Notes: a model not told the origin generated them from the letters alone. DNA of 30,458 nucleotides from Lachnospiraceae bacterium (GCA_009774345.1 VSNR01000377.1:5409-35866), one strand, 5' to 3'. Shown: positions 1 through 8,489, counted from the first letter of the stretch. Translations and numbers: made by a program.

Positions 1-76
1 AATGGTTTTTTCATAAGGTTGATTTGGGTTATTTTGTTTTTTGTATTTTATGGTTTTTTTGCAGATAAAAATGTTA

Positions 77-82
77 TATAAT
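77..82 (+). promoter_or_regulatory. Candidate -10 element for the first kinase operon
   Basis: A perfect TATAAT lies 40 bases before the kinase start, in a very AT-rich stretch. The -35 position 17 bases upstream holds only a T-run (about 54-59), so the promoter is weak or needs an activator. A GGAGG ribosome binding site follows at 110-114. Confidence 0.35.
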
Positions 83-121
83 AAAAAATAACAACGACAG
101 GATGGAAGCGGAGGACTCGTC

Positions 122-2173
122 ATGAATCAGAAAGTGGTGGCTTTTAGCGAACATACATTGGCGACAATTGAACCGATACTGGAGGGAATGCCGGGCGGGC
201 TGTTTATTTACCGCGCGAATGAGACGGAGGAGCTGTTGTATACCAACAGTGCTGTGCTGCGGATTTTTGGATGTGAGACGGAGGAGGAATTTCGCAGTCT
301 TACGGGATATACATTTAAGGGGATGGTACACCCAGAGGATCTCGATGAGGTGGAGCAGAGCATTCAGGCACAGATTGCAAACAGCATCTATGATTTTGAT
401 TATGTAGAATACCGTATTATTCAGAAGGACGGTACGATTCGGTGGATAGAGGACTATGGGCACTTCATGCATACGGAATTGTACGGGGATATCTTTTATG
501 TGTTTATAGACGATAGTACAGAGCGGCTCAAAAACCGTATGAATGAGCTGCGCAGCGCTTATGCGCGAGAGACACAGTACCGCAAGGCGATTTTGTATGA
601 TGCCATTTCTTTTTTTGAAGTCAATCTGACGAGGGACAAGTTTCTGTCGGCATATATCCAAATGCCGGACGGGCAGCTGAGAGACTTTTTTGAGTATCGG
701 AGGATTCCGCCCTTTGAGAAGTACTCGGAGTATGTCCAGTACTGGATGAAGGATATGAACTCGGAGGAGTCAAAGGAGTATGCGCGGTTTATTGACGCGG
801 ACCGGTTAATACGATGCTACAGCAAAGGAGAGCTCGAACAGACCTATGACGGGTGGATGACAGACGCGTCAGGAGTGCGGCATCTGTATCACTTCGCCTT
901 CCTGCTTGGGGTGAATGAGTATACGGGCGATGTGGTGACAATGGCAATCACCAAGGATATGACAGAGCAGGTTCAGCGGCAGAATCTGCTGAAATCCGCG
1001 CTGAATCAGGCACAGACTGCCAATATTGCAAGGACCACATTTTTGCAGAACATGTCACATGATATCCGCACACCGATCAATGCGATTATTGGCTATACAG
1101 AACTTGCCAGAAAACATTTGTCAGATCATGACAGGACTCAGAATTATCTGAACCAGATTCGCGTGGCGAGTGAACAGCTGCTCATGATTGTGAACGAATC
1201 CCTTGAGGTCACGCGCATGGAATCGGGCAAGGCATATCTGGTGGAGAGTATCGGCATGGTGAGCGATTTGCTGACAGAGCTTGAAAAGGCGGTCCTAGAA
1301 TCCGTGGAGGCGAAATCCATCCATTTTACAATCGACAGATCACAGGTGCGGCACAATGCAGTGCATATGGATTTTCTCAGGATGAAGGAGCTTTTGTTTC
1401 AGCTTTTGGACAATGCCGTGAAGTACACAGAACCGGGTGGTAATGTCAAGCTGACAATCATAGAGAAGGAGATGAAGCTGAATCAGTATGCACCGTTTCA
1501 ATTTGTCGTGGAGGATAATGGCAGAGGAATTTCACATGCCTTCAAGAAAGATCTGTTCCAGCCTTTCAAGCGGGAGCGCAATACGACAATGAGCGGGGTG
1601 CTGGGAACGGGACTGGGGCTGAGCGTGGTCAAAAATCTTGTGGATTTGATGGAGGGCAGCATTGAGGTAGAGAGTGCAGAAGGCAAAGGCAGCCGCTTTA
1701 TTGTCAATCTGCTGCTGAGAGTACGCAGTGAGCCGTCCCAAAAGGAACAGGAGAGTGAGGAGGCTTCGAGAGTCAGCCTGAAAGGAAAGCGGATACTGTT
1801 AGTGGAGGACAACGAGATTAACTGTGAAATTGCACAGGAGCTGCTCAGCGATGAGGGATTTGTCGTTGAGACGGCAAACGATGGCAGCGTGGCCGTGGAG
1901 ATGGTCAAAAATTCAGCGCCGCAGTATTATGCCCTGATTCTGATGGATATTCAGATGCCTGTGATGGACGGGCATAAGGCGACAAAGGCAATCCGCAGTC
2001 TGGAAAACAAAGAACTGGCACAGATTCCGATTATCGCACTGTCAGCGAATGCCTTTGCGGAGGATTACAAACGGTCTATTGAGGCTGGGATGGATGCGCA
2101 TATTCCCAAACCGATTAAGATCGAAGAGCTTCAGGAAACCATCAGAACTGTCTTGGCGCATGTTCAGAAGTGA
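122..2173 (+). CDS. PAS-domain hybrid sensor histidine kinase with C-terminal receiver
   Basis: This 683-residue protein has no membrane segment and no signal peptide, so it should sense an intracellular cue. A PAS fold covers about residues 15-135, and a second, weaker PAS-like region covers about 150-285. The histidine kinase domain follows, with the phospho-acceptor His313 in an H-box reading MSHDIRTPINAIIG. The ATPase N-box is around 429-434 (LDNAVK), the G1 box is EDNGRG (464-469), and the G2 box is GTGLGLS (495-501). A receiver domain starts near 556, with acidic pair E562/D563, phospho-acceptor D609 and K663 in the IPKP motif. The start is supported by GGAGG 7 bases upstream. The gene is 16 bases ahead of the glycosyltransferase/TPR gene and probably cotranscribed with it. 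No separate output regulator or HPt protein lies nearby, so the downstream partner is unknown. Family assignment is secure; the signal is not known. Confidence 0.93.
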   Translation: MNQKVVAFSEHTLATIEPILEGMPGGLFIYRANETEELLYTNSAVLRIFGCETEEEFRSLTGYTFKGMVHPEDLDEVEQSIQAQIANSIYDFDYVEYRIIQKDGTIRWIEDYGHFMHTELYGDIFYVFIDDSTERLKNRMNELRSAYARETQYRKAILYDAISFFEVNLTRDKFLSAYIQMPDGQLRDFFEYRRIPPFEKYSEYVQYWMKDMNSEESKEYARFIDADRLIRCYSKGELEQTYDGWMTDASGVRHLYHFAFLLGVNEYTGDVVTMAITKDMTEQVQRQNLLKSALNQAQTANIARTTFLQNMSHDIRTPINAIIGYTELARKHLSDHDRTQNYLNQIRVASEQLLMIVNESLEVTRMESGKAYLVESIGMVSDLLTELEKAVLESVEAKSIHFTIDRSQVRHNAVHMDFLRMKELLFQLLDNAVKYTEPGGNVKLTIIEKEMKLNQYAPFQFVVEDNGRGISHAFKKDLFQPFKRERNTTMSGVLGTGLGLSVVKNLVDLMEGSIEVESAEGKGSRFIVNLLLRVRSEPSQKEQESEEASRVSLKGKRILLVEDNEINCEIAQELLSDEGFVVETANDGSVAVEMVKNSAPQYYALILMDIQMPVMDGHKATKAIRSLENKELAQIPIIALSANAFAEDYKRSIEAGMDAHIPKPIKIEELQETIRTVLAHVQK

Positions 2174-2189
2174 TCAAAGGAGAAAAGTT

Positions 2190-4247
2190 ATGGATTTGAG
2201 TGTAATCATCTCTGCACCAAGTATGCAGAGATCTGTTGCGGCGTGTCTTCGGAGTGTCACCAGATGTCCAAAGGATACGATCGGGATGGAGTGCATTGTA
2301 GTGCATCACAGCGATGCGGATGAGACCGCAGCCATTGTCAGCCGGTATGCTGAGCGGGACAGCCGCATCAGGCTGGTCAGGGCACACGGGGGCATCGCTG
2401 ACTTGCGCAGTGCGGGCATGGAGACAGCGCGAGGAAGCTATATCTTATTTTTGGAGGCATGTGACAGGCTGTGTGAGGATGCATGGGAGCAGATTGAGGC
2501 GGCTGTGGAGGAAGAGTATGCGGATTTTATGGCATTTAGCCAGATCACGATGAACAGGAAGGGGAAGTTCAAGGCGCGCATGCTGCCTGTCCGCGAAGTG
2601 ATTTCGACGGATGTCAGCGAGGCGGAAAGGCTGATGTATGTGGATGTTGTGCTTGATACCTGCTGTGGCAAGTTGTTTCGCAGTGATATCATCCGCGACA
2701 ATCATATCGAATTTCGAACAGATATTCCATACAGCGCCGACTTTTTCTTTGTCGTGGAGTACTTCGAACATTGTGAGACGGTTCTCTTGACCAAGGCGAT
2801 GATTCTGTATTGTGCGCCGCGGGGCAGGCGGCATCTGCAAAAGTACAGCATGGAAGAGCGTCTGGGGTTTATCCGTTCGCTGTATCATTTTCATATGGAC
2901 GCTGCAAGGCGCTGCAATGACCAGACATTGGAGGCGGGAGTGCGCGCGTATTATTTGAAGGTGCTGGCAGCATTGTTTGGGGAGTACGCAGATCTGTACC
3001 GCGGCAGCAAAAAGGAGCTTGAGAAGAATTACCAGAAGGCGCTGGCAGACGGCACGGTGCAGGGGATACTGAAAGAGGTGGACAGGCGCAGGCTTCGTTC
3101 CCCCATCAGAAAATATGAGTATCGCCTGTTCAAGGACGGCAATACACAGCGGCTTAGGAGATATTTTTCATGGAAGGCAGGGATGAACATAAGACATAGA
3201 ATCATGCACACGGCAAAAACGGGCGCGGTGGTATTTTGTATGATGCTGTTTCTGGGCGGCTGCGGCAAGAAAGCGGCAGATACCAACATTGCTTCCGGGA
3301 TGGAGCTGGTGGAGCAGTATGATTTTCAGGGAGCGATGTCCTTCTTCGAGCAGGCGCTTCTGAACAATGAGGATTTTGAGCTTGCCTACAGGGGGCAGGG
3401 GATTGCCTGCATGGGACTTGGCAATTATGCGGAGGCAGAGACAGCATTTCTCAAATCCATCGAAAGTGCAGGGCAGCATCTCACCGCGCTGGAGTACGAT
3501 ACGAACTATTATCTGGCGTCGGCGTATATGAAGCAGGGCAAGTATGCGCAGGCGGAGGAGATCTACTCCGCAGTCATCGCGCTCAGAAAAAAGGAGCTGG
3601 ACGCGTATTATCTGCGCGGCTGTGCGCGGCTGCGGCAGAACCGGTATGAGGAGGCGGTGGAGGATTTTGAGAAGGCGTTCTCCTTTGATTCGGACAACCT
3701 TGAACTCTTGACGGACGCCTATGTGGAGATGCAGGCGGCGGGATTTGGGGAGCAGGGACAGACCTATCTGAAGGAATTTATGGCTGGGAAGGAGAAGAAA
3801 CTCTCGGAGGGAGAGAAGGGGATATTATATTACTATCTTGGGGACTATGAGAATGCACGAATTTATCTCGATTCGCTTATCAAAGAAAAGGACCCGAAGA
3901 TCTCGATGATTCTGGGACAGACTTACGAAAAGCTGGAAGATATGGACTATGCAGCTATCGTATATCAGAGTTATCTCGATGAGAATGAGCCAAACGCGGC
4001 AATCTACAACAGCTTAGGCATCTGTCTGATGCATCAGGAAAAGTACGGGGAGGCATTGGAGGCGTTCGAGAGCGGCATTGCGCTCGGAGCTTCGGATTAT
4101 TTGCAGGAATTAAAGTTTAATACGATTGTCGCATATGAGTATTCCGGGGACTTTGCACAGGCAAAAAAGAGGATGCAGGAGTACTTGCAGGTATACCCGG
4201 ATGACGCCCGCGCCAAAAAAGAAAATGAGTTCTTGAAAACGCGCTAA
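2190..4247 (+). CDS. Fusion: degenerate GT2 glycosyltransferase domain plus TPR lipoprotein-like domain
   Basis: This is a 685-residue protein. The start at 2190 is chosen because AAAGGAG ends 7 bases before the ATG; the frame is open further upstream, but that part overlaps the kinase gene. Residues 1-331 resemble a GT-A fold family-2 glycosyltransferase. The usual nucleotide-binding DDGS is replaced by HHSD (39-42) and the DSDD metal motif by EACD (89-92), so activity is doubtful. At residue 332 a second N-terminus seems to begin: a basic stretch, a hydrophobic run, and a lipobox LGGC with Cys358. Residues from about 365 to 680 are tandem TPR-like helix pairs. As one chain it would be a cytoplasmic domain, one membrane pass and an external TPR domain. 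It could instead be two genes whose separating stop codon was lost, and an internal start at 3183 has its own ribosome binding site. The coding region is certain; function is not. Confidence 0.82.
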   Translation: MDLSVIISAPSMQRSVAACLRSVTRCPKDTIGMECIVVHHSDADETAAIVSRYAERDSRIRLVRAHGGIADLRSAGMETARGSYILFLEACDRLCEDAWEQIEAAVEEEYADFMAFSQITMNRKGKFKARMLPVREVISTDVSEAERLMYVDVVLDTCCGKLFRSDIIRDNHIEFRTDIPYSADFFFVVEYFEHCETVLLTKAMILYCAPRGRRHLQKYSMEERLGFIRSLYHFHMDAARRCNDQTLEAGVRAYYLKVLAALFGEYADLYRGSKKELEKNYQKALADGTVQGILKEVDRRRLRSPIRKYEYRLFKDGNTQRLRRYFSWKAGMNIRHRIMHTAKTGAVVFCMMLFLGGCGKKAADTNIASGMELVEQYDFQGAMSFFEQALLNNEDFELAYRGQGIACMGLGNYAEAETAFLKSIESAGQHLTALEYDTNYYLASAYMKQGKYAQAEEIYSAVIALRKKELDAYYLRGCARLRQNRYEEAVEDFEKAFSFDSDNLELLTDAYVEMQAAGFGEQGQTYLKEFMAGKEKKLSEGEKGILYYYLGDYENARIYLDSLIKEKDPKISMILGQTYEKLEDMDYAAIVYQSYLDENEPNAAIYNSLGICLMHQEKYGEALEAFESGIALGASDYLQELKFNTIVAYEYSGDFAQAKKRMQEYLQVYPDDARAKKENEFLKTR
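3172..3185 (+). promoter_or_regulatory. Internal ribosome binding site and ATG before the lipoprotein-like half
   Basis: GGAAGG at 3172-3177 sits 5 bases before an in-frame ATG at 3183. Translation from here would give a 354-residue TPR lipoprotein: charged N-terminus, hydrophobic core, then LGGC. This matches where a free-standing lipoprotein gene would begin, so the second half may be made separately as well as in the fusion. Confidence 0.4.
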
Positions 4248-4258
4248 AATGCGAAAAA

Positions 4259-4274
4259 ACACTAGATATTGTAT
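4259..4274 (+). promoter_or_regulatory. NrdR-like box 1
   Basis: The 16-mer ACACTAGATATTGTAT matches the known NrdR-box consensus (acaCwAtATaTwGtgt) at 14 of 16 positions. NrdR is the ATP-cone repressor of ribonucleotide reductase genes, and this site lies directly upstream of nrdD. The match was made by eye. Confidence 0.6.
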
Positions 4275-4288
4275 TTTGACCAAAACGA

Positions 4289-4304
4289 ACACATGATATT
4301 TAGT
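4289..4304 (+). promoter_or_regulatory. NrdR-like box 2
   Basis: ACACATGATATTTAGT matches the NrdR-box consensus at 12 of 16 positions. It starts 30 bases after the first box, close to the roughly three-helical-turn spacing typical of paired NrdR boxes. It is weaker than box 1, and the pairing is the main argument for it. Confidence 0.45.
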
Positions 4305-4313
4305 AGTGTTCGA

Positions 4314-4342
4314 TTGACTTCGATTTTCCTATCTGATATGAT
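4314..4342 (+). promoter_or_regulatory. Sigma-A type promoter for nrdD
   Basis: TTGACT (4314-4319) and TATGAT (4337-4342) are separated by exactly 17 bases. Transcription would start near 4349 and leave a leader of about 70 bases. The NrdR-like boxes end 9 bases before the -35. Confidence 0.65.
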
Positions 4343-4347
4343 TTATT

Positions 4348-4368
4348 CATCAACGTTTTTTGTTGATG
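4348..4368 (+). other. Leader hairpin upstream of nrdD
   Basis: Perfect 7-bp arms CATCAAC and GTTGATG flank a 7-base T-rich loop, placed at the predicted 5' end of the nrdD transcript. The T-run is in the loop rather than after the stem, so it is not a terminator. It may stabilise the mRNA end. Confidence 0.5.
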
Positions 4369-4417
4369 GCAAACCAAAACGAATAAAAGCAAATGAATAA
4401 GCGAAGGGGTAATCGAA

Positions 4418-6790
4418 ATGTTTCAGGTAATAAAAAGGGATGGCAGCGAGGCAAAGTTCTGTCTGGACAAGATCAGCGGGGCGCTCATCAAGGCATTTGA
4501 GGCGACGCAGATGCAGTATGATCAGGATATCATTGATCTGCTTGCACTGCGGGTCACAGCAGATCTACAGGGCAAAATCAAGAACAGCAGCGTCCACGTG
4601 GAGGACATTCAGGACAGTGCGGAGAAGGTGTTGGAACAGGCTGGCTACACCGATACAGCCAAGGCGTTTATCCTGTACAGAAAGCAGCGCGAGAAGATGC
4701 GCAATATGAAGTCTACCATACTGGACTACAAGGAGGTCGTAGACAGCTATGTGAAGGTGGAGGACTGGCGCGTGAAGGAGAACTCGACAGTCACTTATTC
4801 GGTGGGCGGACTGATTTTGTCGAACTCAGGCGCTGTCACCGCAAACTACTGGCTCTCTGAAATCTACGATGAGGAGATTGCCAATGCGCACAGAAACGCG
4901 GACATCCACATCCATGATCTTTCCATGCTCACGGGGTACTGTGCGGGCTGGTCGTTAAAACAGCTGATTCAGGAAGGGCTTGGCGGCATTACAGGCAAGA
5001 TCACTTCAGCGCCTGCAAAACACCTGTCTGTACTCTGTAACCAGATGGTCAATTTTCTGGGGATTATGCAGAATGAGTGGGCGGGCGCGCAGGCATTTTC
5101 CTCCTTTGATACCTACCTTGCACCGTTTGTAAAAGCTGACCATCTTCCTTACAGGGAGGTCAAAAAGTGTATAGAAGCGTTTATTTACGGGGTGAATACG
5201 CCAAGCCGCTGGGGGACACAGGCGCCCTTTAGCAATATCACGCTGGACTGGACAGTGCCAAATGACCTTGCCAAGCTGCCTGCGGTCGTGGGCGGTCAGG
5301 AGATGGACTTCACCTACGGAGACTGTAAGGCGGAGATGGATATGGTCAACAAGGCGTTTATAGAGACGATGATCGAGGGCGACGCCAACGGCAGGGGCTT
5401 CCAGTATCCGATACCAACGTATTCCATCACACGTGATTTTGACTGGTCAGACACAGAGAATAACCGCCTGCTGTTTGAGATGACGGCAAAGTACGGGACA
5501 CCATATTTCTCGAACTATATCAACTCGGACATGGAGCCTTCTGATGTTCGCAGCATGTGCTGCCGGCTCCGTCTGGACCTGCGCGAGCTGCGCAAGAAGA
5601 CAGGCGGCTTCTTTGGCTCAGGAGAGAGCACCGGGAGCGTGGGGGTCGTCACGGTGAACCTGCCGCGCATCGCATATCTTGCGTCGGATGAGGCGGATTT
5701 CTACAGACGGCTTGACAGGCTGATGGACATTAGTGCACGCTCGCTGAAAATCAAGAGAAATGTGATTTCAAGACTATTGGAGGAAGGGCTGTATCCCTAT
5801 ACGAAGCGGTATCTGGGCAGGTTTGACAACCATTTTTCGACGATTGGACTGATCGGTATGAATGAGGCAGGACTCAATGCAAAGTGGCTTCGAAAAGATC
5901 TCTCGCACAAGGAGGCGCAGCAGTTTGCAAAGGATGTCCTGAATCATATGCGGGAGCGTCTCTCGGATTATCAGGAACAGTATGGAGACTTGTACAATCT
6001 TGAGGCGACACCGGCGGAGAGCACGACCTACAGGCTTGCAAAGCATGACCGGGAGAAGTGGAGCGATATTATTACTGCGGGGCATCAAGGAGACCAGCCC
6101 TACTATACCAACTCCTCCCATCTGCCAGTGGACTATACGACGGATATCTTTGATGCGCTCGACATTCAGGATGAGCTGCAAACGCTCTATACCTCGGGAA
6201 CGGTGTTTCATGCATTTCTGGGAGAGAAGCTGCCAGACTGGAAGGCGGCGGCAAATCTGGTGCGGACGATCGCAGAGCATTACAGGCTGCCGTATTATAC
6301 CATGTCCCCCACGTATTCGATCTGCCGGGAGCATGGATATCTTGCCGGAGAGCAAAAGACCTGTCCTATATGCGGCAGTGTGACGGAGGTCTACAGCCGC
6401 ATCACAGGCTATTACAGACCGGTGCAGAACTGGAATGACGGCAAGCTGCAAGAGTATCAAAACAGGACCGAGTACCGCATGGGAAGCCGGGTTGGCAGTA
6501 TCACGCCGCGCAGGGAGAACTGCGAAGAGGCGCCGGCAGAGACCATCCATGCAGAAAAAAATAATACATATTTGTTTACGACCAAGACCTGTCCCAATTG
6601 CAGTCTTGCAAAAAAATACCTGCAAAATGTGGACTATACTGTAGTGGATGCGGAGGAAAATATGGACCTTGCTGTCCGTTTTGGCGTCAGACAGGCACCG
6701 ACTCTTGTAATTGTTGCTGGACAATCAGAGCAAAAGTATGTTAATGTATCTAATATAAGGAAATATGCAGAACTGTTAAAAGCAGAATGA
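4418..6790 (+). CDS. nrdD: Anaerobic (class III) ribonucleoside-triphosphate reductase with C-terminal glutaredoxin-like domain
   Basis: The product reduces ribonucleoside triphosphates to deoxy forms under anaerobic conditions using a glycyl radical. Residues 1 to about 95 form the ATP-cone allosteric domain. The catalytic barrel follows and contains C381 and C382 in SMCCRLRLD. Near the C-terminus C636, C649 and C652 (CPIC) form a zinc site, and the radical loop SRITGYYRPVQNWN puts the radical glycine at G664. Residues from about 715 to 790 add a glutaredoxin/NrdH-like domain with CPNC (C725, C728) and a QAPT cis-proline motif; many NrdD proteins end before this. That suggests the enzyme is reduced by a built-in dithiol rather than by formate, which is an inference. 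The activase gene nrdG, often adjacent, is not in this window. AAGGGG precedes the start. The gene ends 22 bases before pyrF. Confidence 0.96.
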   Translation: MFQVIKRDGSEAKFCLDKISGALIKAFEATQMQYDQDIIDLLALRVTADLQGKIKNSSVHVEDIQDSAEKVLEQAGYTDTAKAFILYRKQREKMRNMKSTILDYKEVVDSYVKVEDWRVKENSTVTYSVGGLILSNSGAVTANYWLSEIYDEEIANAHRNADIHIHDLSMLTGYCAGWSLKQLIQEGLGGITGKITSAPAKHLSVLCNQMVNFLGIMQNEWAGAQAFSSFDTYLAPFVKADHLPYREVKKCIEAFIYGVNTPSRWGTQAPFSNITLDWTVPNDLAKLPAVVGGQEMDFTYGDCKAEMDMVNKAFIETMIEGDANGRGFQYPIPTYSITRDFDWSDTENNRLLFEMTAKYGTPYFSNYINSDMEPSDVRSMCCRLRLDLRELRKKTGGFFGSGESTGSVGVVTVNLPRIAYLASDEADFYRRLDRLMDISARSLKIKRNVISRLLEEGLYPYTKRYLGRFDNHFSTIGLIGMNEAGLNAKWLRKDLSHKEAQQFAKDVLNHMRERLSDYQEQYGDLYNLEATPAESTTYRLAKHDREKWSDIITAGHQGDQPYYTNSSHLPVDYTTDIFDALDIQDELQTLYTSGTVFHAFLGEKLPDWKAAANLVRTIAEHYRLPYYTMSPTYSICREHGYLAGEQKTCPICGSVTEVYSRITGYYRPVQNWNDGKLQEYQNRTEYRMGSRVGSITPRRENCEEAPAETIHAEKNNTYLFTTKTCPNCSLAKKYLQNVDYTVVDAEENMDLAVRFGVRQAPTLVIVAGQSEQKYVNVSNIRKYAELLKAE

Positions 6791-6812
6791 TAAAACAATA
6801 GGAGCAGGAAAC

Positions 6813-7790
6813 ATGATTGATAAACTCATTGAAAAAATACAAAAGACAGGTGCGCCGATCGTGGTAGGACTGGACCCGATGATGAAGTTCGTGCCAGAGC
6901 ACATCAAGAAGACGGCATTTGCGCAAAAAGGTGAGACGCTTGAGGGGGCAGCGGAGGCGGTCTGGCTGTTCAATAAGGAAATTATTGATAAGACATATGA
7001 TCTGATTCCGGCTGTCAAGCCGCAGATAGCGATGTATGAGCAGTTCGGGATACCGGGGCTGTGCGCGTTCAAGCGGACATTGGAGTACTGCAAAGAGAAA
7101 GGGCTTGTCGTCATCGGTGATGTCAAGCGGGGCGATATCGGCTCGACTTCCGCGGCGTATGCAGCAGCGCATCTTGGAAAGGTGCAGGTGGGCAGCAGCC
7201 TGTGTGCAGCTTTTGACGAAGACTTTGCGACAGTCAATCCCTATCTGGGATCGGACGGGGTGCAGCCCTTTATTGATGTCTGCCGGGAGCAACAGAAGGG
7301 AATATTTGTGCTGGTCAAGACCTCCAATCCAAGCAGCGGCGAATTTCAGGATCGCATGGTAAGCACCGGGACTGCGGCAGGAAACGCTGGCGGCATCACG
7401 TTCTCAGAGCAGGCTTTGTACGAGCTTGTCGGCATGAAGGTTGAGGAGTGGGGCGCACAGCTCATGGGCAGGAAGGGCTACAGCAGTGTGGGCGCGGTGG
7501 TTGGCGCGACATATCCCGAGCAGGGAAAGGTACTGCGCAAGGTCATGCCGCACGCTTTTATTCTGGTGCCGGGGTATGGTGCACAGGGCGCATCTGGAAA
7601 AGACCTCGTACACTTTTTTGATGAGAACCGTCTCGGCGCGATCGTCAATTCATCGAGAGGCATTATCGCGGCATATCAGAGTGAGAAGTACAGCTCGTTT
7701 GGCGCGGAGCATTTTGCGGATGCATCCAGACAGGCAGTGCTGGACATGATTGCGGATATCCATCAGGCGTTTGCAGAAGCCGGCAGATAA
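6813..7790 (+). CDS. pyrF: Orotidine 5'-phosphate decarboxylase
   Basis: PyrF converts orotidine monophosphate to UMP in the last step of de novo pyrimidine synthesis. The 325-residue length fits the longer bacterial subfamily rather than the short type of about 240 residues. The catalytic DxKxxD motif is seen as DVKRGD (D103, K105, D108). An N-terminal substrate-binding VGLDP and a C-terminal phosphate-binding VPGYGAQG and NSSRG are also visible. AGGAG lies 8 bases before the ATG. It is followed after 24 bases by pyrE, the enzyme acting just before it in the pathway, so the two are probably one transcript. The other pyr genes are not in this window. Confidence 0.97.
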   Translation: MIDKLIEKIQKTGAPIVVGLDPMMKFVPEHIKKTAFAQKGETLEGAAEAVWLFNKEIIDKTYDLIPAVKPQIAMYEQFGIPGLCAFKRTLEYCKEKGLVVIGDVKRGDIGSTSAAYAAAHLGKVQVGSSLCAAFDEDFATVNPYLGSDGVQPFIDVCREQQKGIFVLVKTSNPSSGEFQDRMVSTGTAAGNAGGITFSEQALYELVGMKVEEWGAQLMGRKGYSSVGAVVGATYPEQGKVLRKVMPHAFILVPGYGAQGASGKDLVHFFDENRLGAIVNSSRGIIAAYQSEKYSSFGAEHFADASRQAVLDMIADIHQAFAEAGR

Positions 7791-7814
7791 ACAGATACGG
7801 AGGTAAAGGGGAAA

Positions 7815-8489
7815 ATGGAACAATACAAGAAAGAATTTATTGAGTTTATGGTGGACAGCAATGTGCTGCGGTTTGGTGAGTTCACGTTAAAGAGCGGGAG
7901 AAAGTCTCCCTTTTTCATGAATGCGGGCGCCTATGTCACAGGCTCCCAGCTGAGAAAGCTCGGCACATACTATGCGCAGGCGATTCATGACAATTACGGC
8001 ACCGACTTTGAGGTACTGTTTGGCCCTGCGTACAAGGGCATACCGCTCGCGGTGGCAACAGCGATGGCGTTCAGCGAACTGTACGGCAGGGATATCCGGT
8101 ACTGCTCGAACAGGAAGGAGATCAAAGACCATGGCGATGTGGGAATCCTGCTGGGAAGCGATCTCAATGACGGGGACAGGGTGGTCATTATCGAGGATGT
8201 CACGACTTCAGGAAAATCCATTGAGGAGACGTTTCCAATATTGAAAGAGCAGGCAAATGTGGATGTGGTGGGACTGATGGTGAGCCTGAACCGTCAGGAG
8301 CGCGGCAGGACACAGAAGAATGCACTGGCAGAAATCCGTGAGGTATACGGGATTGAGACAGGAGCGATCGTCACGATGGAAGAGGTCATAGAACATCTGT
8401 ACAACAGAAAATATAATGGCAGGGTGCTCATTGATGATAAGATGAAGGAAGCGATTGACACCTATTATGCCCAGTATGGCGCAAAATAA
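7815..8489 (+). CDS. pyrE: Orotate phosphoribosyltransferase
   Basis: PyrE joins orotate to PRPP to make OMP, the substrate of the preceding gene's product. The 224-residue length is normal. The type I PRTase PRPP-binding motif VVIIEDVTTSGKS spans residues 123-135, and the orotate-site pattern LKSGRKSPFF is near the N-terminus (about 25-34). The start has GGAGG about 10 bases upstream. The gene is in tandem with pyrF and is followed 16 bases later by a small membrane protein gene. Confidence 0.97.
   Translation: MEQYKKEFIEFMVDSNVLRFGEFTLKSGRKSPFFMNAGAYVTGSQLRKLGTYYAQAIHDNYGTDFEVLFGPAYKGIPLAVATAMAFSELYGRDIRYCSNRKEIKDHGDVGILLGSDLNDGDRVVIIEDVTTSGKSIEETFPILKEQANVDVVGLMVSLNRQERGRTQKNALAEIREVYGIETGAIVTMEEVIEHLYNRKYNGRVLIDDKMKEAIDTYYAQYGAK

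Noticed and set aside
2049..2189. Extended open frame upstream of the glycosyltransferase start
   Set aside because: It overlaps the receiver-domain coding region of the kinase in another frame, and the AAAGGAG before 2190 fixes the later start.
4280..4383. Direct repeat CCAAAACGAA at 4280 and 4374
   Set aside because: Two 10-base copies 94 bases apart in an AT-rich region; no third copy and no known regulator motif.
5774..6724. Long 316-codon minus-strand open frame within nrdD
   Set aside because: It is antisense to well-conserved nrdD coding sequence, has no family resemblance and no ribosome binding site logic.
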